From Candidatus Melainabacteria bacterium (GTDB lineage Bacteria; Cyanobacteriota; Vampirovibrionia; 2-02-FULL-35-15): a stretch of DNA of 64,000 bases. Positions within the stretch are counted from its first letter, which is position 1; the number at the start of each line of letters is the position of its first letter. Location of the stretch: assembly GCA_023250195.1 (NCBI GenBank), contig JAHFBF010000006.1:62001-126000 (forward strand). The letters run 5' to 3'. The position numbers were made by a program, and so were the translations under genes. Positions 26,878 to 36,083 of the stretch are shown in pieces. The notes below the pieces were generated by a model. It saw only the letters and a list, made by a program, of their open reading frames with translations, was not told the DNA's origin and made no database searches.

Positions 26878-27066
26878 TTATTTCCCTAACCTTCTGTGAA
26901 ATGCATTAAATGATTGTCCGGGATTTCCACCCTTGGATTTATTTGGACTGGAGAATTGCTGAAAAGGTTTTGGTGGTGGAGGCTGAAATCCTTTTTTCTT
27001 ATTCTCAGCATTTGTTTTATCTTTAGGGTTATCTTTTTGTCTTTTTTGTTTTTCATTTGCTGACAT
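26878..27066 (-). CDS. Small basic disordered protein
   Basis: A 62-residue hydrophilic protein rich in Lys, Pro, Gln and Asn with a polyproline stretch (GFQPPPPKPFQQFSS), predicted disordered. A good ribosome-binding site (AAGGA) precedes the ATG at 27066. It lies 14 bp upstream of the nuclease gene and may be co-transcribed. A nucleic-acid or protein-binding tail role is possible but not shown. Confidence 0.6.
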   Translation of the reverse strand: MSANEKQKRQKDNPKDKTNAENKKKGFQPPPPKPFQQFSSPNKSKGGNPGQSFNAFHRRLGK

Positions 27067-27293
27067 GGTTTTATTTCCTTAATTCAATATATACTTAATT
27101 ATACACAATATCTTTAAAAGTCATAAAACTCAGGAAAAAAACGATCTAAAACCAAGTATTTTAAATAAGCTTATTTAAACAGTAACAAAAAAAAATCAAT
27201 CCAAAGTTTGATTCCTATAATCTCTAAATTCCTTTATAATTTAAGATAAGTTAAAAAATTTCTGAGAAGGTTGTCAAACAAATAGGAGGTATT

Positions 27294-28550
27294 GTGATTA
27301 CTAATCCTGTAAGTCGCAGGTTGCCATTACCAATGGTTTCTCAAAAACCTCCTGAAAGAATATCTACTTTTACGACAGAAGACCTTATAAGATTTGAACA
27401 AACACTCAATCGATTTGATCTCAGTCAAAAAGCCAGAAAAATTCCTGCTGTCTGGTATACTGATCCGAGAATTGCTGAGGCTGAACTAAAGGAAGTGTTT
27501 GGGCGAAACTGGGTAGCTGTTGGTCGTGCAGATGAGGCAGGTGGTCCTTTATCTTTCTTCCAGCGAAGGTTTAATGAAAAACGAACACTTGTTTATCGAG
27601 ATAAAGAAGCTAACTTGAAAGCCTTTGCAAATGCCTGCCGCCATCAGCTTTATCCTCTTGTCAATGAACCTCAGGGGATCTTAGAACTAAAGGATGGAAA
27701 TTTACAATGTAAATATCACGGTTGGGAATATGATCTATCTACAGGAGAAAATCGCCGTATTCCAGAACCTGGCAAAATGTCGGGAGTTACTAAAGAAGAT
27801 CTTAGTCTTATTCCATTTGAAGTTGGAACATGGGGGCCGCTTGTATTTGTACGTACAGCGAAGGATAATGATTCTCCACCTCTCTCTACAATTCTCGCGC
27901 CTATAATGGAACAGACTGCAAATAGAGATTTATCTTCATTAAAGTTCAAGAAGCGAGTAGAATATACAGTTCCATGTAACTGGAAAGTTTATATCGATAA
28001 TTTCCTTGATGGAGGTTATCACGTACCGATTGCTCATCCCGGACTTGCTCCAACTCTGGACTATGGAAATTATCGTACGCATATCTTTGACTATTCCAGC
28101 TTGCAGCAAAGTCCTACCAAAGCTACAGATGATTCAGCCAGCTCTGCACGAACCGGTGGTGATGCAATGTACTGGTGGATATTTCCAAATGTAATGGTAA
28201 ACATCTACAAGGATGCAATGGATACAAACATTGTTCTTCCTTATATTGATGATGATGGTATCTATCATCCGGATAAGTGTAGAGTTATCTTTGATTTTTA
28301 CTTTGCTGATGATAAAGATGAATCTTTCATCAACACATATATCTATGGTGAAGATGGTAATGGTGGTGCGAATCAGGTTCAGCTTGAAGACGAGAAATTA
28401 TGTAGAGGTGTACAAAGTAATCTGAGGAGTGGTATTGATCCCGGATTTAACATGAAGCGTGAGACAGGCATACGCAGCTTTCATGAGCTTTTGGCTAGAA
28501 ACCTTTTACGGTTCAGAGATAGGGTTAAAAGTGACTTAGTTATTTTATGA
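27294..28550 (+). CDS. Rieske non-heme iron oxygenase, alpha subunit
   Basis: A 418-residue ring-hydroxylating oxygenase-type protein. The Rieske 2Fe-2S ligands are Cys115 and His117 (NACRH) and Cys139 and His142 (CKYHGW). The mononuclear iron site is in DNFLDGGYHVPIAH (His243, His248, bridging Asp239). Length and motif order fit the choline/carnitine monooxygenase-like branch more than classical aromatic dioxygenases, but the substrate is unknown. No reductase or ferredoxin gene is adjacent. The start codon is GTG at 27294, chosen because AGGAGG at 27284-27289 sits 4 bases upstream; TTG at 27292 is followed by a stop. TATAAT candidates lie at 27216 and 27235. Confidence 0.88.
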   Translation: MITNPVSRRLPLPMVSQKPPERISTFTTEDLIRFEQTLNRFDLSQKARKIPAVWYTDPRIAEAELKEVFGRNWVAVGRADEAGGPLSFFQRRFNEKRTLVYRDKEANLKAFANACRHQLYPLVNEPQGILELKDGNLQCKYHGWEYDLSTGENRRIPEPGKMSGVTKEDLSLIPFEVGTWGPLVFVRTAKDNDSPPLSTILAPIMEQTANRDLSSLKFKKRVEYTVPCNWKVYIDNFLDGGYHVPIAHPGLAPTLDYGNYRTHIFDYSSLQQSPTKATDDSASSARTGGDAMYWWIFPNVMVNIYKDAMDTNIVLPYIDDDGIYHPDKCRVIFDFYFADDKDESFINTYIYGEDGNGGANQVQLEDEKLCRGVQSNLRSGIDPGFNMKRETGIRSFHELLARNLLRFRDRVKSDLVIL

Positions 28551-28562
28551 TTCTGAATATCT

Positions 28563-29672
28563 TTAATTCAATTTTACGGGAGTAGAATATAAAGATGCTG
28601 CTGGATTGGAAAATATTACCCTGTTGCTTTCAACATAACGTTCAATCTCTCTTTGCAAACAGCCAGGACTTACAGTTCTGTTTGATGGGTTCTTGTTTAA
28701 TGACACCATTACTGCTCTTGCAAGGTCATTGGGAAGAGGCGGAAGCCCATTACGAAGAGTTTTTTCTCTAATGTCTACTAGAGTACCATGTGTAAGATCT
28801 ATTAAAAACTCCATAACACTCCTTCCCTCCATTTGAGTTGGTAAATCTCCAGTAAGAATTTCGTAGATCATGACTCCCAAAGCATATCTGTCAGTTGCTG
28901 TAGTCAAAGGAACCTTAGAAGGATCAACTTGTTCAGGGGCCATATAACCAGGTGAACCAAGGATATCTCCAGTTGCAGTAATACTGCCAGGAACGTTTTT
29001 AACCGTTGATGGTGTATTACTTAGATCTGAATTAGCTTGCAATGCAGCGAGACCAAAGTCACTAATTTTAGGTTCACTTCGCTTCAAAAGAAACAAAATA
29101 TTTGCTGGTTTTAAATCCCTATGAATAATAGGCTGTGTTCTATCCTTTCTATCTTTATGGTGGTGTAATGCTTCAACATGCCCACAAACATCTGCTAATA
29201 CTAAAAGTTGTTGCATTGGTGTCATAGAATTTAAATCCATTTGGTCTTTTAATGATCCCCCTTCTGCATATTCCATGACTATAAAAGTGCTACTTTCGCC
29301 TTCCACTATTAAATGGATCACACCATTAAGATCACTTGCCTCACGCATTAAGTTAATTTCTCTCCTAAATCTTTGAAGATATTTGTCATCTGTACTGTTT
29401 GGAATTTTTGCAGCAAGCAATCTCCCTCTGCTATCTGTAACACTATAAACTTCAGACATACCGCCTTTACCTAGAAGGGGACCCATCTTAAAACGTTGTC
29501 CATTTCTACCAACTAAAACAGACTCACCGTTAATTGTGGGACTTTCAGTCGAAGGTGTTGTAGGCTCGCCATCTTTTTTAGGACGATCTATAGGAAGTCG
29601 TTTTGCTAACACTGTACGACATAAAGCTGTACAAGATAAAGATGGCTGAGCTACTGCAATACTATTTACCAT
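28563..29672 (-). CDS. Serine/threonine protein kinase (PknB-type catalytic domain, soluble)
   Basis: A 369-residue Hanks-type kinase. All key motifs are present: glycine loop LLGKGGMSEVY (66-76), Lys89 in AAKI, Glu105, HRDLKPANI (184-192) with catalytic Asp186, DFG (205-207) and PGYMAPEQ (241-248). There is a Ser/Thr/Pro-rich N-terminal leader of about 60 residues and no transmembrane helix or PASTA domain, so it is soluble. A ribosome-binding site (AGGAG) precedes the ATG. It is convergent with the Rieske gene at a 12-bp distance. The substrate is unknown; no phosphatase is nearby. Confidence 0.92.
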   Translation of the reverse strand: MVNSIAVAQPSLSCTALCRTVLAKRLPIDRPKKDGEPTTPSTESPTINGESVLVGRNGQRFKMGPLLGKGGMSEVYSVTDSRGRLLAAKIPNSTDDKYLQRFRREINLMREASDLNGVIHLIVEGESSTFIVMEYAEGGSLKDQMDLNSMTPMQQLLVLADVCGHVEALHHHKDRKDRTQPIIHRDLKPANILFLLKRSEPKISDFGLAALQANSDLSNTPSTVKNVPGSITATGDILGSPGYMAPEQVDPSKVPLTTATDRYALGVMIYEILTGDLPTQMEGRSVMEFLIDLTHGTLVDIREKTLRNGLPPLPNDLARAVMVSLNKNPSNRTVSPGCLQREIERYVESNRVIFSNPAASLYSTPVKLN

Positions 29673-29922
29673 TACAAACTCCTAAGTTATTAAATTTTGT
29701 CTTTGGTTAAATTGTTGAATTGCTAATAATTATAATCCGGACATGCAACATTTAATGTAAACTAAGTTATAAAAGATTACACATAGTTAGAGAGCAGTGC
29801 TTAAAATGCTGAAAGATCTTATGTTTGGACAAGGCCGCTTATAAGCTATTATGCTAGCTTTTTTGTCATTCTATGTACTTATACCATTCATGAAAATTAA
29901 ACTAACATATTATGTCATTCCG

Positions 29923-29996
29923 AGGAGCACGCGACGTGGGAATCTCCAAAACGTTAGAAGATTGCCACACCTCATTTCATTCGGCTCGCAATGACA
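29923..29996. repeat. REP-like element in the 419-bp gap upstream of the kinase
   Basis: TGTCATTCCGAG at 29923-29934 pairs imperfectly with CTCGCAATGACA at 29985-29996. This is the same general class as the elements at 3641, 22753 and 33608. The remainder of 29673-30091 shows no gene or RNA I can recognise. Confidence 0.6.
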
Positions 29997-30072
29997 GGAA
30001 GTGTTAGATTAATTTCTACAAACGGTATTAATATTGCTAGCAATTTAGGTAAACAATTTTTATTAGTTCCTA

Positions 30073-30124
30073 AAGTTATCTAAGTCAATTCCTACCATAA
30101 GTTATCTAAGTTAATTCCTACCAT
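30073..30124. repeat. 26-bp tandem duplication at the 3' end of the 224-residue gene
   Basis: Bases 30073-30098 and 30099-30124 are direct copies with one difference (C versus T). Because 26 is not a multiple of 3, the duplication changes the C-terminus: the current frame ends MVGINLDNLW, while removal of one copy would give MVGINLDNFRN. Confidence 0.85.
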
Positions 30125-30766
30125 TGCTCTTTTTAGGCACTCCTTAGCGTCAGGTCCACCCAGCCTAGATGATGCAGATCCTACTTCAGCATTAAATAAT
30201 TTACCTAACTTGTCTAATCTGCCTCTTTGGGCTTTAACAAGTTCTTCTTGGCCACCTCTTTCTTCAATAAGTTGCAAAATAGTATCAGCCTTTAAGTTTA
30301 AATAAATATATCTCTGGCAGAATGGGTATACCTCAGATTCAAGAGGATTTACTCCAGCATCCATTTCATCAGGCATTTTAGCTAGCTTAAGCCCTTCAAT
30401 CTGTTGTCCCATATCCTCTATTGTTCTAGTTAATTGTAGAGGGATATCTAGGAAATCATAAACTCCGTCTTCAATACCTGTATATTGTTTAATACTTCTG
30501 AGTTGACCCAAAGTTACAGGGTTTCCACTTCTTGTAGATTCAGCAGCTTCTCTTAAAGCATAAATAGCTTTAACCTCATCAAATTTACTGATTCTTGGAA
30601 GAGGTTTAGTAAGAGAATCACCCTCAGTATGTGTAGGAAGTGGAGCTGGTTTTTCTCTATCATAGAGTTCTGCTGCTATGAGCTCACGTCTCCAAGCCAG
30701 CTCACCAAGGGTAAATCTTCCAAGGCCAGGAACATAAAAAGATAAATTATCTATTGCAGTAATCAT
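30092..30766 (-). CDS. Hypothetical protein
   Basis: A 224-residue soluble protein with no signal peptide or known motif. It is predicted mainly helical (VKAIYALREAAEST, RTIEDMGQQIEGLKLA). A clear ribosome-binding site (AAGGAG) sits before the ATG at 30766. Its last codons are formed by a 26-bp tandem duplication. I do not recognise a family. Confidence 0.7.
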   Translation of the reverse strand: MITAIDNLSFYVPGLGRFTLGELAWRRELIAAELYDREKPAPLPTHTEGDSLTKPLPRISKFDEVKAIYALREAAESTRSGNPVTLGQLRSIKQYTGIEDGVYDFLDIPLQLTRTIEDMGQQIEGLKLAKMPDEMDAGVNPLESEVYPFCQRYIYLNLKADTILQLIEERGGQEELVKAQRGRLDKLGKLFNAEVGSASSRLGGPDAKECLKRAMVGINLDNLW

Positions 30767-30900
30767 AATATTCTCCTTAAATAAGTTTTTAGATTATAAA
30801 AGCTTATCTGATAAAAGCAAGGAAAATCAATATGTAAAGGGTCAATTCCCAGATTAATTTTTTTTAATTTACTCAAAGCTTAAATCTTTCTAAAGATGCC

Positions 30901-31290
30901 TTGAAGTTTGAAGATGTAAAACTACAATATCTCACAAACTGGTTATATTATTTATCTATGGAAGTAAGAGTTCTTAAAACTGTTGTTGGAAGTCCTTTGG
31001 TTGACAGTGGCTTAACAGTCAGTCCTATAGAAGATGGTCAAAATCTAGATGGTGTTGTTGAGCCGGGAGAAAGAGCTTCATCTTCTTCTGATACTACTAC
31101 TCCAACAATAAAATTTTACAGAATGAGTGATTTAGATCTTTCTCGAGAAGATGAAATTGCTGCAATTATAAATAATACAGTTCCTGTTATTTGTTCTGAT
31201 CAACAAGCTGAACAGTTTGAACAAGTTATAAATAAACTTACAGCTGCAAGTGATGAATTTGAAGATAAAATAATTAATTTCAATAATTAG
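30901..31290 (+). CDS. Hypothetical protein, uncertain start, possibly split from the next gene
   Basis: An ORF of 129 codons from TTG 30901; the first ATG is at 30958 (MEVRVLKTVV), giving 110 residues. It is acidic with a Ser/Thr-rich middle and no known domain. No ribosome-binding site is visible at either start. It ends 46 bp before the next ORF, whose frame stays open upstream across that gap without an ATG (reading ...NDNVRKDLRLYVFGL), so the two may be one gene broken by a frameshift near 31285. Confidence 0.4.
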   Translation: MKFEDVKLQYLTNWLYYLSMEVRVLKTVVGSPLVDSGLTVSPIEDGQNLDGVVEPGERASSSSDTTTPTIKFYRMSDLDLSREDEIAAIINNTVPVICSDQQAEQFEQVINKLTAASDEFEDKIINFNN

Positions 31291-31336
31291 AAATGATAAC
31301 GTCAGAAAAGATCTTAGGTTATATGTATTTGGACTT

Positions 31337-32296
31337 TTGTTAAAAACAAAATTTTCAGATAAAAAACAAAAAGTTATGCAATTAGCGGATGAATTATTTC
31401 CTGTTGCAAGAGAATATTTACAGGAAGAAGCTAGTAATCCAGATCGGTTGAATTTATATATTGATTATGCAAAAGCAAATTCTGATGTATTTCCTAAACA
31501 TATAGCAAAAAAATATTGCATTGCTTGTCTACTGCTAGCAAGTAATTCAAATGAAGCAGAACTTAAAAGAAGAGGTGTAGAGAAAATAGGTGACATAGAA
31601 TTATCAGATTATTTAATCAGGAGAATTAACTATATTATGGATTCTGTTGAAGTTACTGTTTCTCAAGAACCCCAAACAAATGCAACTCATGAGCTGTCAT
31701 TTACATTTTCTGCTGTAACACCAGAACATCCAATTACCTTTATTGGGAGAGTATTTCATGAATTAGAACATGTTGGGCTTGATATTAGGTACGAAATAAA
31801 AATTGATGAATATGGAGAATTCATTGATATAAATCAAGACTCAGTAACTGAACAGACCTGTGATTTATCTAACCTTGTCAAAGTCAACGAAAATGTTACC
31901 CTGGATGAAAGCTACTTTTTTAAAACAGCTAAAAGATTAAATTATCAAGATGCATTTAAAAAAGTTCATGACGAAGGGGCTGCGGATGGACATTACAATG
32001 CAAGAGCAGTTTTATGGAATATCTTTGAAGAAGCTTCTAGACATAAAGATAAATTAAATTTACCTGAGTTATTAAAAGAAATATACTATACATCACTAAT
32101 AGTTTTAGATGAATATAGGAGACAGGGGACACAAGGTCGAATTAAATTTAAAGATTTTTCTGAAGATGTAATTCACAGGACTAATGAGTTTCTTAAGACA
32201 AAAGGCTTGAAGATTGAGATTGTAGGATATACAGAACAATTTGCATGCTTTGATTCTTCAAGTGTTCCAAAACTACAGATTTCTCCATTTGATTAA
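31337..32296 (+). CDS. Putative HExxH zinc metallopeptidase-like protein
   Basis: A 319-codon ORF from TTG 31337; an ATG at 31376 (MQLADELFPVA) is the alternative start. The notable feature is HELEH at residues 141-145, an HExxH zinc site, preceded by a hydrophobic strand (ITFIGRVF) and followed about 70 residues later by HDEGAADGH, where Glu213 could be the third ligand (gluzincin style). No signal peptide is visible, so it would act in the cytoplasm or be exported by another route. I do not recognise the family; peptidase activity is inference from the motif. Confidence 0.5.
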   Translation: MLKTKFSDKKQKVMQLADELFPVAREYLQEEASNPDRLNLYIDYAKANSDVFPKHIAKKYCIACLLLASNSNEAELKRRGVEKIGDIELSDYLIRRINYIMDSVEVTVSQEPQTNATHELSFTFSAVTPEHPITFIGRVFHELEHVGLDIRYEIKIDEYGEFIDINQDSVTEQTCDLSNLVKVNENVTLDESYFFKTAKRLNYQDAFKKVHDEGAADGHYNARAVLWNIFEEASRHKDKLNLPELLKEIYYTSLIVLDEYRRQGTQGRIKFKDFSEDVIHRTNEFLKTKGLKIEIVGYTEQFACFDSSSVPKLQISPFD

Positions 32297-32317
32297 CTAT
32301 AAGAGATAATCCATCTA

Positions 32318-33508
32318 TTAAGGAATAACTGCTAAATCATTTCTAGACCATAAAAGACCAAGCCAAAAGAACTGATCTTTGTAATGACTATAAAAAGCCT
32401 TTTCCCATTCTTTTTTACCGTCCATATATGTAAAACCGTATCTGCCTGCATCATAGCCGCTAACTTCTATATCACTTCCAAGCCAGGGAATATTTTTTGT
32501 TTCATTTAAGGCCCAGATCATATATGGTACTTCTAGATTTCTAGAATTTCTCAAGCTTTTTGCTGCAGAATCTGCAAATTCTTTTTTTATATCTCCTTTT
32601 TTAACTTTTTCATCTAAATATTTTAAGTACTTTGTGTATCCTGGTTGTTTTTCATAAGGTACGTCAAAATCACTATCCTGAGTTATAGCTCCATAATTAA
32701 TTTTTCTTTTTGGTTCTCCTCCATTAAATAAATGCTTTGCATGACTGTTTTTAGGTGAAATTACATGACAGGAAACACAGGATGTAGGACTGCTTAGAAG
32801 AAGCTCAGTTTGGTTTATTGGGCTTGATGTATCTTTTGGTCCACGCTCTCCATAAAAATGTTGTCTTGCAAGAAGAGGATATATAGAACCACCTTTTAAA
32901 TTATCGTCATCTCTTCCCCATATGAGTTGGAGCATATCAGTAACAAAAAGTTTATCTGCACCTGCTTCATATAGAGAACCTTTAAATGCTTGTGCTCTAA
33001 CTCTAATAATTTCAGGAGGTAAGATTGCTCCTGTTTCTGGAACTATCATCCAGCGTTCATTTGCATAAATTACTCTTTCTGTTTTATCTGGCTGCACATG
33101 AACATAGCGTTTAACTACATGCAGACTTGGACCCATGTCCATATCGTCGCCTTCTTCTCCAAGTCTTAGAAAATCAGTCAAACAAATTTTCACCTTTCTT
33201 TCAGATTCTTTTATAGTTCCTTTATTAAGAGCTTTAATATCTTCCTCTTCGGCCTTATACAATGCAGTTAAACCTTCTTTTACAGTAGGATAAACTTTTT
33301 CAGCCCACTGAATTTCTTGAAGGTGATAATCCTGTTTTGGAGCTTTTTTTCTCAGTAATTGGATTGAATCAAAATCTTTTTCTGTTAGAGTTAGATTTTT
33401 TGCCGGTGGTGTGTCTTTTGGCAAAGGAGGGCCAGCAGAATTAATATCATTTGTAAGAGGAAGAGCACAAATTGTAGCTAAAACCCCAGTAACTAGACCT
33501 GTACGCAT
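32318..33508 (-). CDS. Secreted monoheme c-type cytochrome-like protein
   Basis: A 396-residue protein with an N-terminal signal-like stretch (residues about 3-20). It has a single CVSCH heme c attachment motif at 244-248, followed by HVISPKNSHAKH, where a Met or His could be the distal ligand. The remaining sequence shows no other recognised domain; the long pre-heme region of about 240 residues is unusual for a small cytochrome. It would need Ccm/ResBC maturation, not seen in the window. Its stop lies 22 bp from that of the convergent HExxH gene. Confidence 0.6.
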   Translation of the reverse strand: MRTGLVTGVLATICALPLTNDINSAGPPLPKDTPPAKNLTLTEKDFDSIQLLRKKAPKQDYHLQEIQWAEKVYPTVKEGLTALYKAEEEDIKALNKGTIKESERKVKICLTDFLRLGEEGDDMDMGPSLHVVKRYVHVQPDKTERVIYANERWMIVPETGAILPPEIIRVRAQAFKGSLYEAGADKLFVTDMLQLIWGRDDDNLKGGSIYPLLARQHFYGERGPKDTSSPINQTELLLSSPTSCVSCHVISPKNSHAKHLFNGGEPKRKINYGAITQDSDFDVPYEKQPGYTKYLKYLDEKVKKGDIKKEFADSAAKSLRNSRNLEVPYMIWALNETKNIPWLGSDIEVSGYDAGRYGFTYMDGKKEWEKAFYSHYKDQFFWLGLLWSRNDLAVIP

Positions 33509-33607
33509 GTAGTAACCCCCTTAAGCCCTAAATAGCTAAAAAACAATTTTAAAAATATTGTTTGTATTATAACATGACAAAAATTGGGGGTGTCAGAAAT
33601 TCGAGGA

Positions 33608-33685
33608 TGTCATTCTGAGCCTAAGCGAAGAATCTCACAAAACTGCTATCAACTAATGAGATTCTTCATTTCATTCAGAATGACA
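33608..33685. repeat. Long palindromic REP-like element
   Basis: TGTCATTCTGA (33608-33618) pairs with TCAGAATGACA (33675-33685), and inside it GAAGAATCTCA (33627-33637) pairs with TGAGATTCTTC (33657-33667). The two nested perfect 11-bp stems form a strong cruciform. It lies in the 288-bp gap between two minus-strand genes. Confidence 0.8.
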
Positions 33686-33796
33686 AGCGGCTTTATCCTT
33701 GAAAAATTTACACCCCCGCAAAAATTTAGCAGTATTTTAGTTTCTTATATTGTAAGAGATTTATATGGTAGATAATGTCTCATTACTCTTAAAATC

Positions 33797-34753
33797 TTAT
33801 TTGGAGGATGTTAAAAATTCATATGCTTTTTGCCTGACCTCAGGTAAATCATCGATTTCAAGGTGTGAAGTATCAGGGACACGCCATATTACATCACCAA
33901 CTCGTTCATCTTTAACTGCTTTCATTTTGCCATCCTGATCTTTTACTAATTTGATAGGATAGTTCCCTTGAATTCTAGTAACCAGCTCAGTTAAAGACAA
34001 GTCATCCTTTCTTTGATAAACATGGAAATTTTTATGCTGCGGTGAATTTGTAAATTCTGGTCTTTTTCGTAGCGGCATACCAAATCCAAATGAGCCAAAT
34101 GCAATTGGATCAATCATAACTGTACGCATCACCGGGACATCTTTTCTCCAAGTATCATCACTTGCAAGTTCTGCAACAGTACCACTGCCCCAACTAAAAC
34201 CACCAAGCCTAAGTTCGCTTGGCTCATATTTGGTTATAAAGTCATGAGCAATTTCCTTTGTCTGCTTAAATACAGTTTTGGGTTCATATTGAGGCTTATA
34301 CTTTGAAGAGAACATACTTCCAATTTCATCAGTAGCAAGCCCTGTCCTAAATAACAGAACAGTTCCTTTTTCTTCCTTTTTTAGTTTCTCATAGAGGTGC
34401 ATAATGCCGGAATAATCCGGTGAAAAATCCAGCTCTTCAACATGACCTAAAACTAAAATAAAAAGTGGCTTGCCTTTCGGGTCTTTGGGTAAATATGCTC
34501 TACAAATTTTTCCATTCAGGACTTCATTTTTATCATCTTCAAATTTTATAAGGTTCTTATACTTATCAGCGGACACAGATTGAGATGCAGTATTTAATCT
34601 ATTAACGACAGTTGTTTCATTTTCATCTAAACCTTTTGTAGCAACTGGTTGATTAGTATCAAGTTTATTTCTGTCTGATCCAGGATTAACTGTACCTGCA
34701 GTAAGTGCGGCTACAGCTAACATTGAACCACCAAGGATTTTTCTAATCAACAT
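33797..34753 (-). CDS. Secreted alpha/beta hydrolase-fold protein
   Basis: A 318-residue protein with an N-terminal signal-like segment (residues about 5-22, ...VAALTAGTVNPG). GFSWG at 185-189 is a nucleophile elbow (Ser187), preceded by a beta strand. Candidate acid and base are Asp in VMIDPIAFGS and His in VPDTSHLEID. A strand LFILVLGHVEEL at 98-109 fits the oxyanion region. Substrate unknown; it is a plausible esterase or lipase-like enzyme in the periplasm. Confidence 0.6.
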   Translation of the reverse strand: MLIRKILGGSMLAVAALTAGTVNPGSDRNKLDTNQPVATKGLDENETTVVNRLNTASQSVSADKYKNLIKFEDDKNEVLNGKICRAYLPKDPKGKPLFILVLGHVEELDFSPDYSGIMHLYEKLKKEEKGTVLLFRTGLATDEIGSMFSSKYKPQYEPKTVFKQTKEIAHDFITKYEPSELRLGGFSWGSGTVAELASDDTWRKDVPVMRTVMIDPIAFGSFGFGMPLRKRPEFTNSPQHKNFHVYQRKDDLSLTELVTRIQGNYPIKLVKDQDGKMKAVKDERVGDVIWRVPDTSHLEIDDLPEVRQKAYEFLTSSK

Positions 34754-34804
34754 ATTTGAATTAAAAATATGCTAGCACAAAAACTTTTAATTATAAGAAC
34801 AAAT

Positions 34805-34835
34805 TTAAAAAGGATAAGTAAGAAACTTCTTACTT
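34805..34835 (-). terminator. Terminator of the acyltransferase gene
   Basis: AAGTAAGAA (34816-34824) and TTCTTACTT (34827-34835) form a 9-bp stem. Read on the minus strand it is followed by ATCCTTTTTAAATTT, a T-rich tail. It lies 41 bp after the acyltransferase stop. Confidence 0.65.
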
Positions 34836-34876
34836 AATTAGATTTAATGGGGGATTTCCTGATCTATCACTTCAAA

Positions 34877-36022
34877 TTAATAAAAGTACTTCTTTAATTC
34901 CAGTGCGGGTTTTTCTAATAGATGCCAGCTTATAAGGGCTGTGATAACAGATAATGCTGAAGCAATACCATAGAATAATAATTGTGAATATATAGCAGCT
35001 CCAAGGAATTCGTTTATTTTTATCTTTGTGAAAATATCCTGAACAATTATACGGGCTGGATAGTGAAATAGATAAATAGCAAATGAATACTTACCAAAGA
35101 ATATTAGAAACCGACTGCTGAAAAACTTCTGAACAAAATCTGCAGGTGGTGAATATAGAGCAAGGATAAGAAGCTGCAGCATAAAAAGATCTATCAGTAG
35201 ATAACCAAAAATACTAACATCAAACTGATTTCGATCTAAATTACATTTGAAGAAGAGAAGGAACACGCCAAATAAAATAGCTGTCATTCGCTTGGCACGT
35301 TTAGTTGCCTCGCTTGAATCGTAAGATAGCTCCCTAATTAATGCTGCAAAATAAGCTCCCAAAGCTATTGAATCTATACGACATAGTGTGAAAGTGTAAA
35401 TTGATATATAGTTGTATCCTTCTAACCACATCCAAAGTCTGCATAATAGTGCACCGCAGATAATTATTAAGCATAAATTTTTAAACTTTTCACGATCTAA
35501 AAAAAATACTAATAGTGGCCATGTTATATAAAATTGTTCTTCAATAGCAAGTGACCATGTAGGGTTTAAATATGAAGGGATCCAGTTCCCTGTCTGGACA
35601 ATAAGAAAATTTGAGCAGTATGTAAAGAACCATAGCCATAGGTTTTCAACGTTTGAATATAATCCAAGAATAACGGGAAATACTAAAAAGGCTAAAATAA
35701 GATAAGTGTAATAAAGAGGGAAAATACGCAGTATTCTTCGCATATAAAAGTTTCGGAAAAAATGATCCTTGCCTTTGCTGTCAAGCAGGATACCGGTAAT
35801 TAAAAAACCTGATAAAACAAAGAACGAATCAACACCATAAGTACCCAGGTTTGAAAAATATATTATCAGCTTTTCCAAAAAACTTTCAGGCTTGAGGAAG
35901 AAAGTATAGTGATGAAACATTACCGATAAAATAGCTAAACCGCGTAAGCCGTCAAAAGCTTTAATATAGTGATCTGTGCTGATAGTCTTTGGTGTAGAAG
36001 CCACAATTTTCCCAGTCTTCAT
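34877..36022 (-). CDS. Acyltransferase family 3 (OafA/YrhL-type) membrane protein
   Basis: A 381-residue integral membrane protein with about ten helices. The N-terminus has the family motif FDGLRGLAILSVMFHHYTFF with the catalytic His, followed by GVDSFFVLSGFLITGILL and NPTWSLAIEEQFYITWPLL. These enzymes transfer acetyl or other acyl groups to surface sugars. No SGNH domain is fused. Neighbours give no clear pathway, although envelope sugar modification fits the mannosyltransferase elsewhere in the window. Confidence 0.9.
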   Translation of the reverse strand: MKTGKIVASTPKTISTDHYIKAFDGLRGLAILSVMFHHYTFFLKPESFLEKLIIYFSNLGTYGVDSFFVLSGFLITGILLDSKGKDHFFRNFYMRRILRIFPLYYTYLILAFLVFPVILGLYSNVENLWLWFFTYCSNFLIVQTGNWIPSYLNPTWSLAIEEQFYITWPLLVFFLDREKFKNLCLIIICGALLCRLWMWLEGYNYISIYTFTLCRIDSIALGAYFAALIRELSYDSSEATKRAKRMTAILFGVFLLFFKCNLDRNQFDVSIFGYLLIDLFMLQLLILALYSPPADFVQKFFSSRFLIFFGKYSFAIYLFHYPARIIVQDIFTKIKINEFLGAAIYSQLLFYGIASALSVITALISWHLLEKPALELKKYFY

Positions 36023-36083
36023 ATCTAAGAATAGAACTACGACTATAAATTCTTATTATAATTCAATATTTACTTCTCGTATA

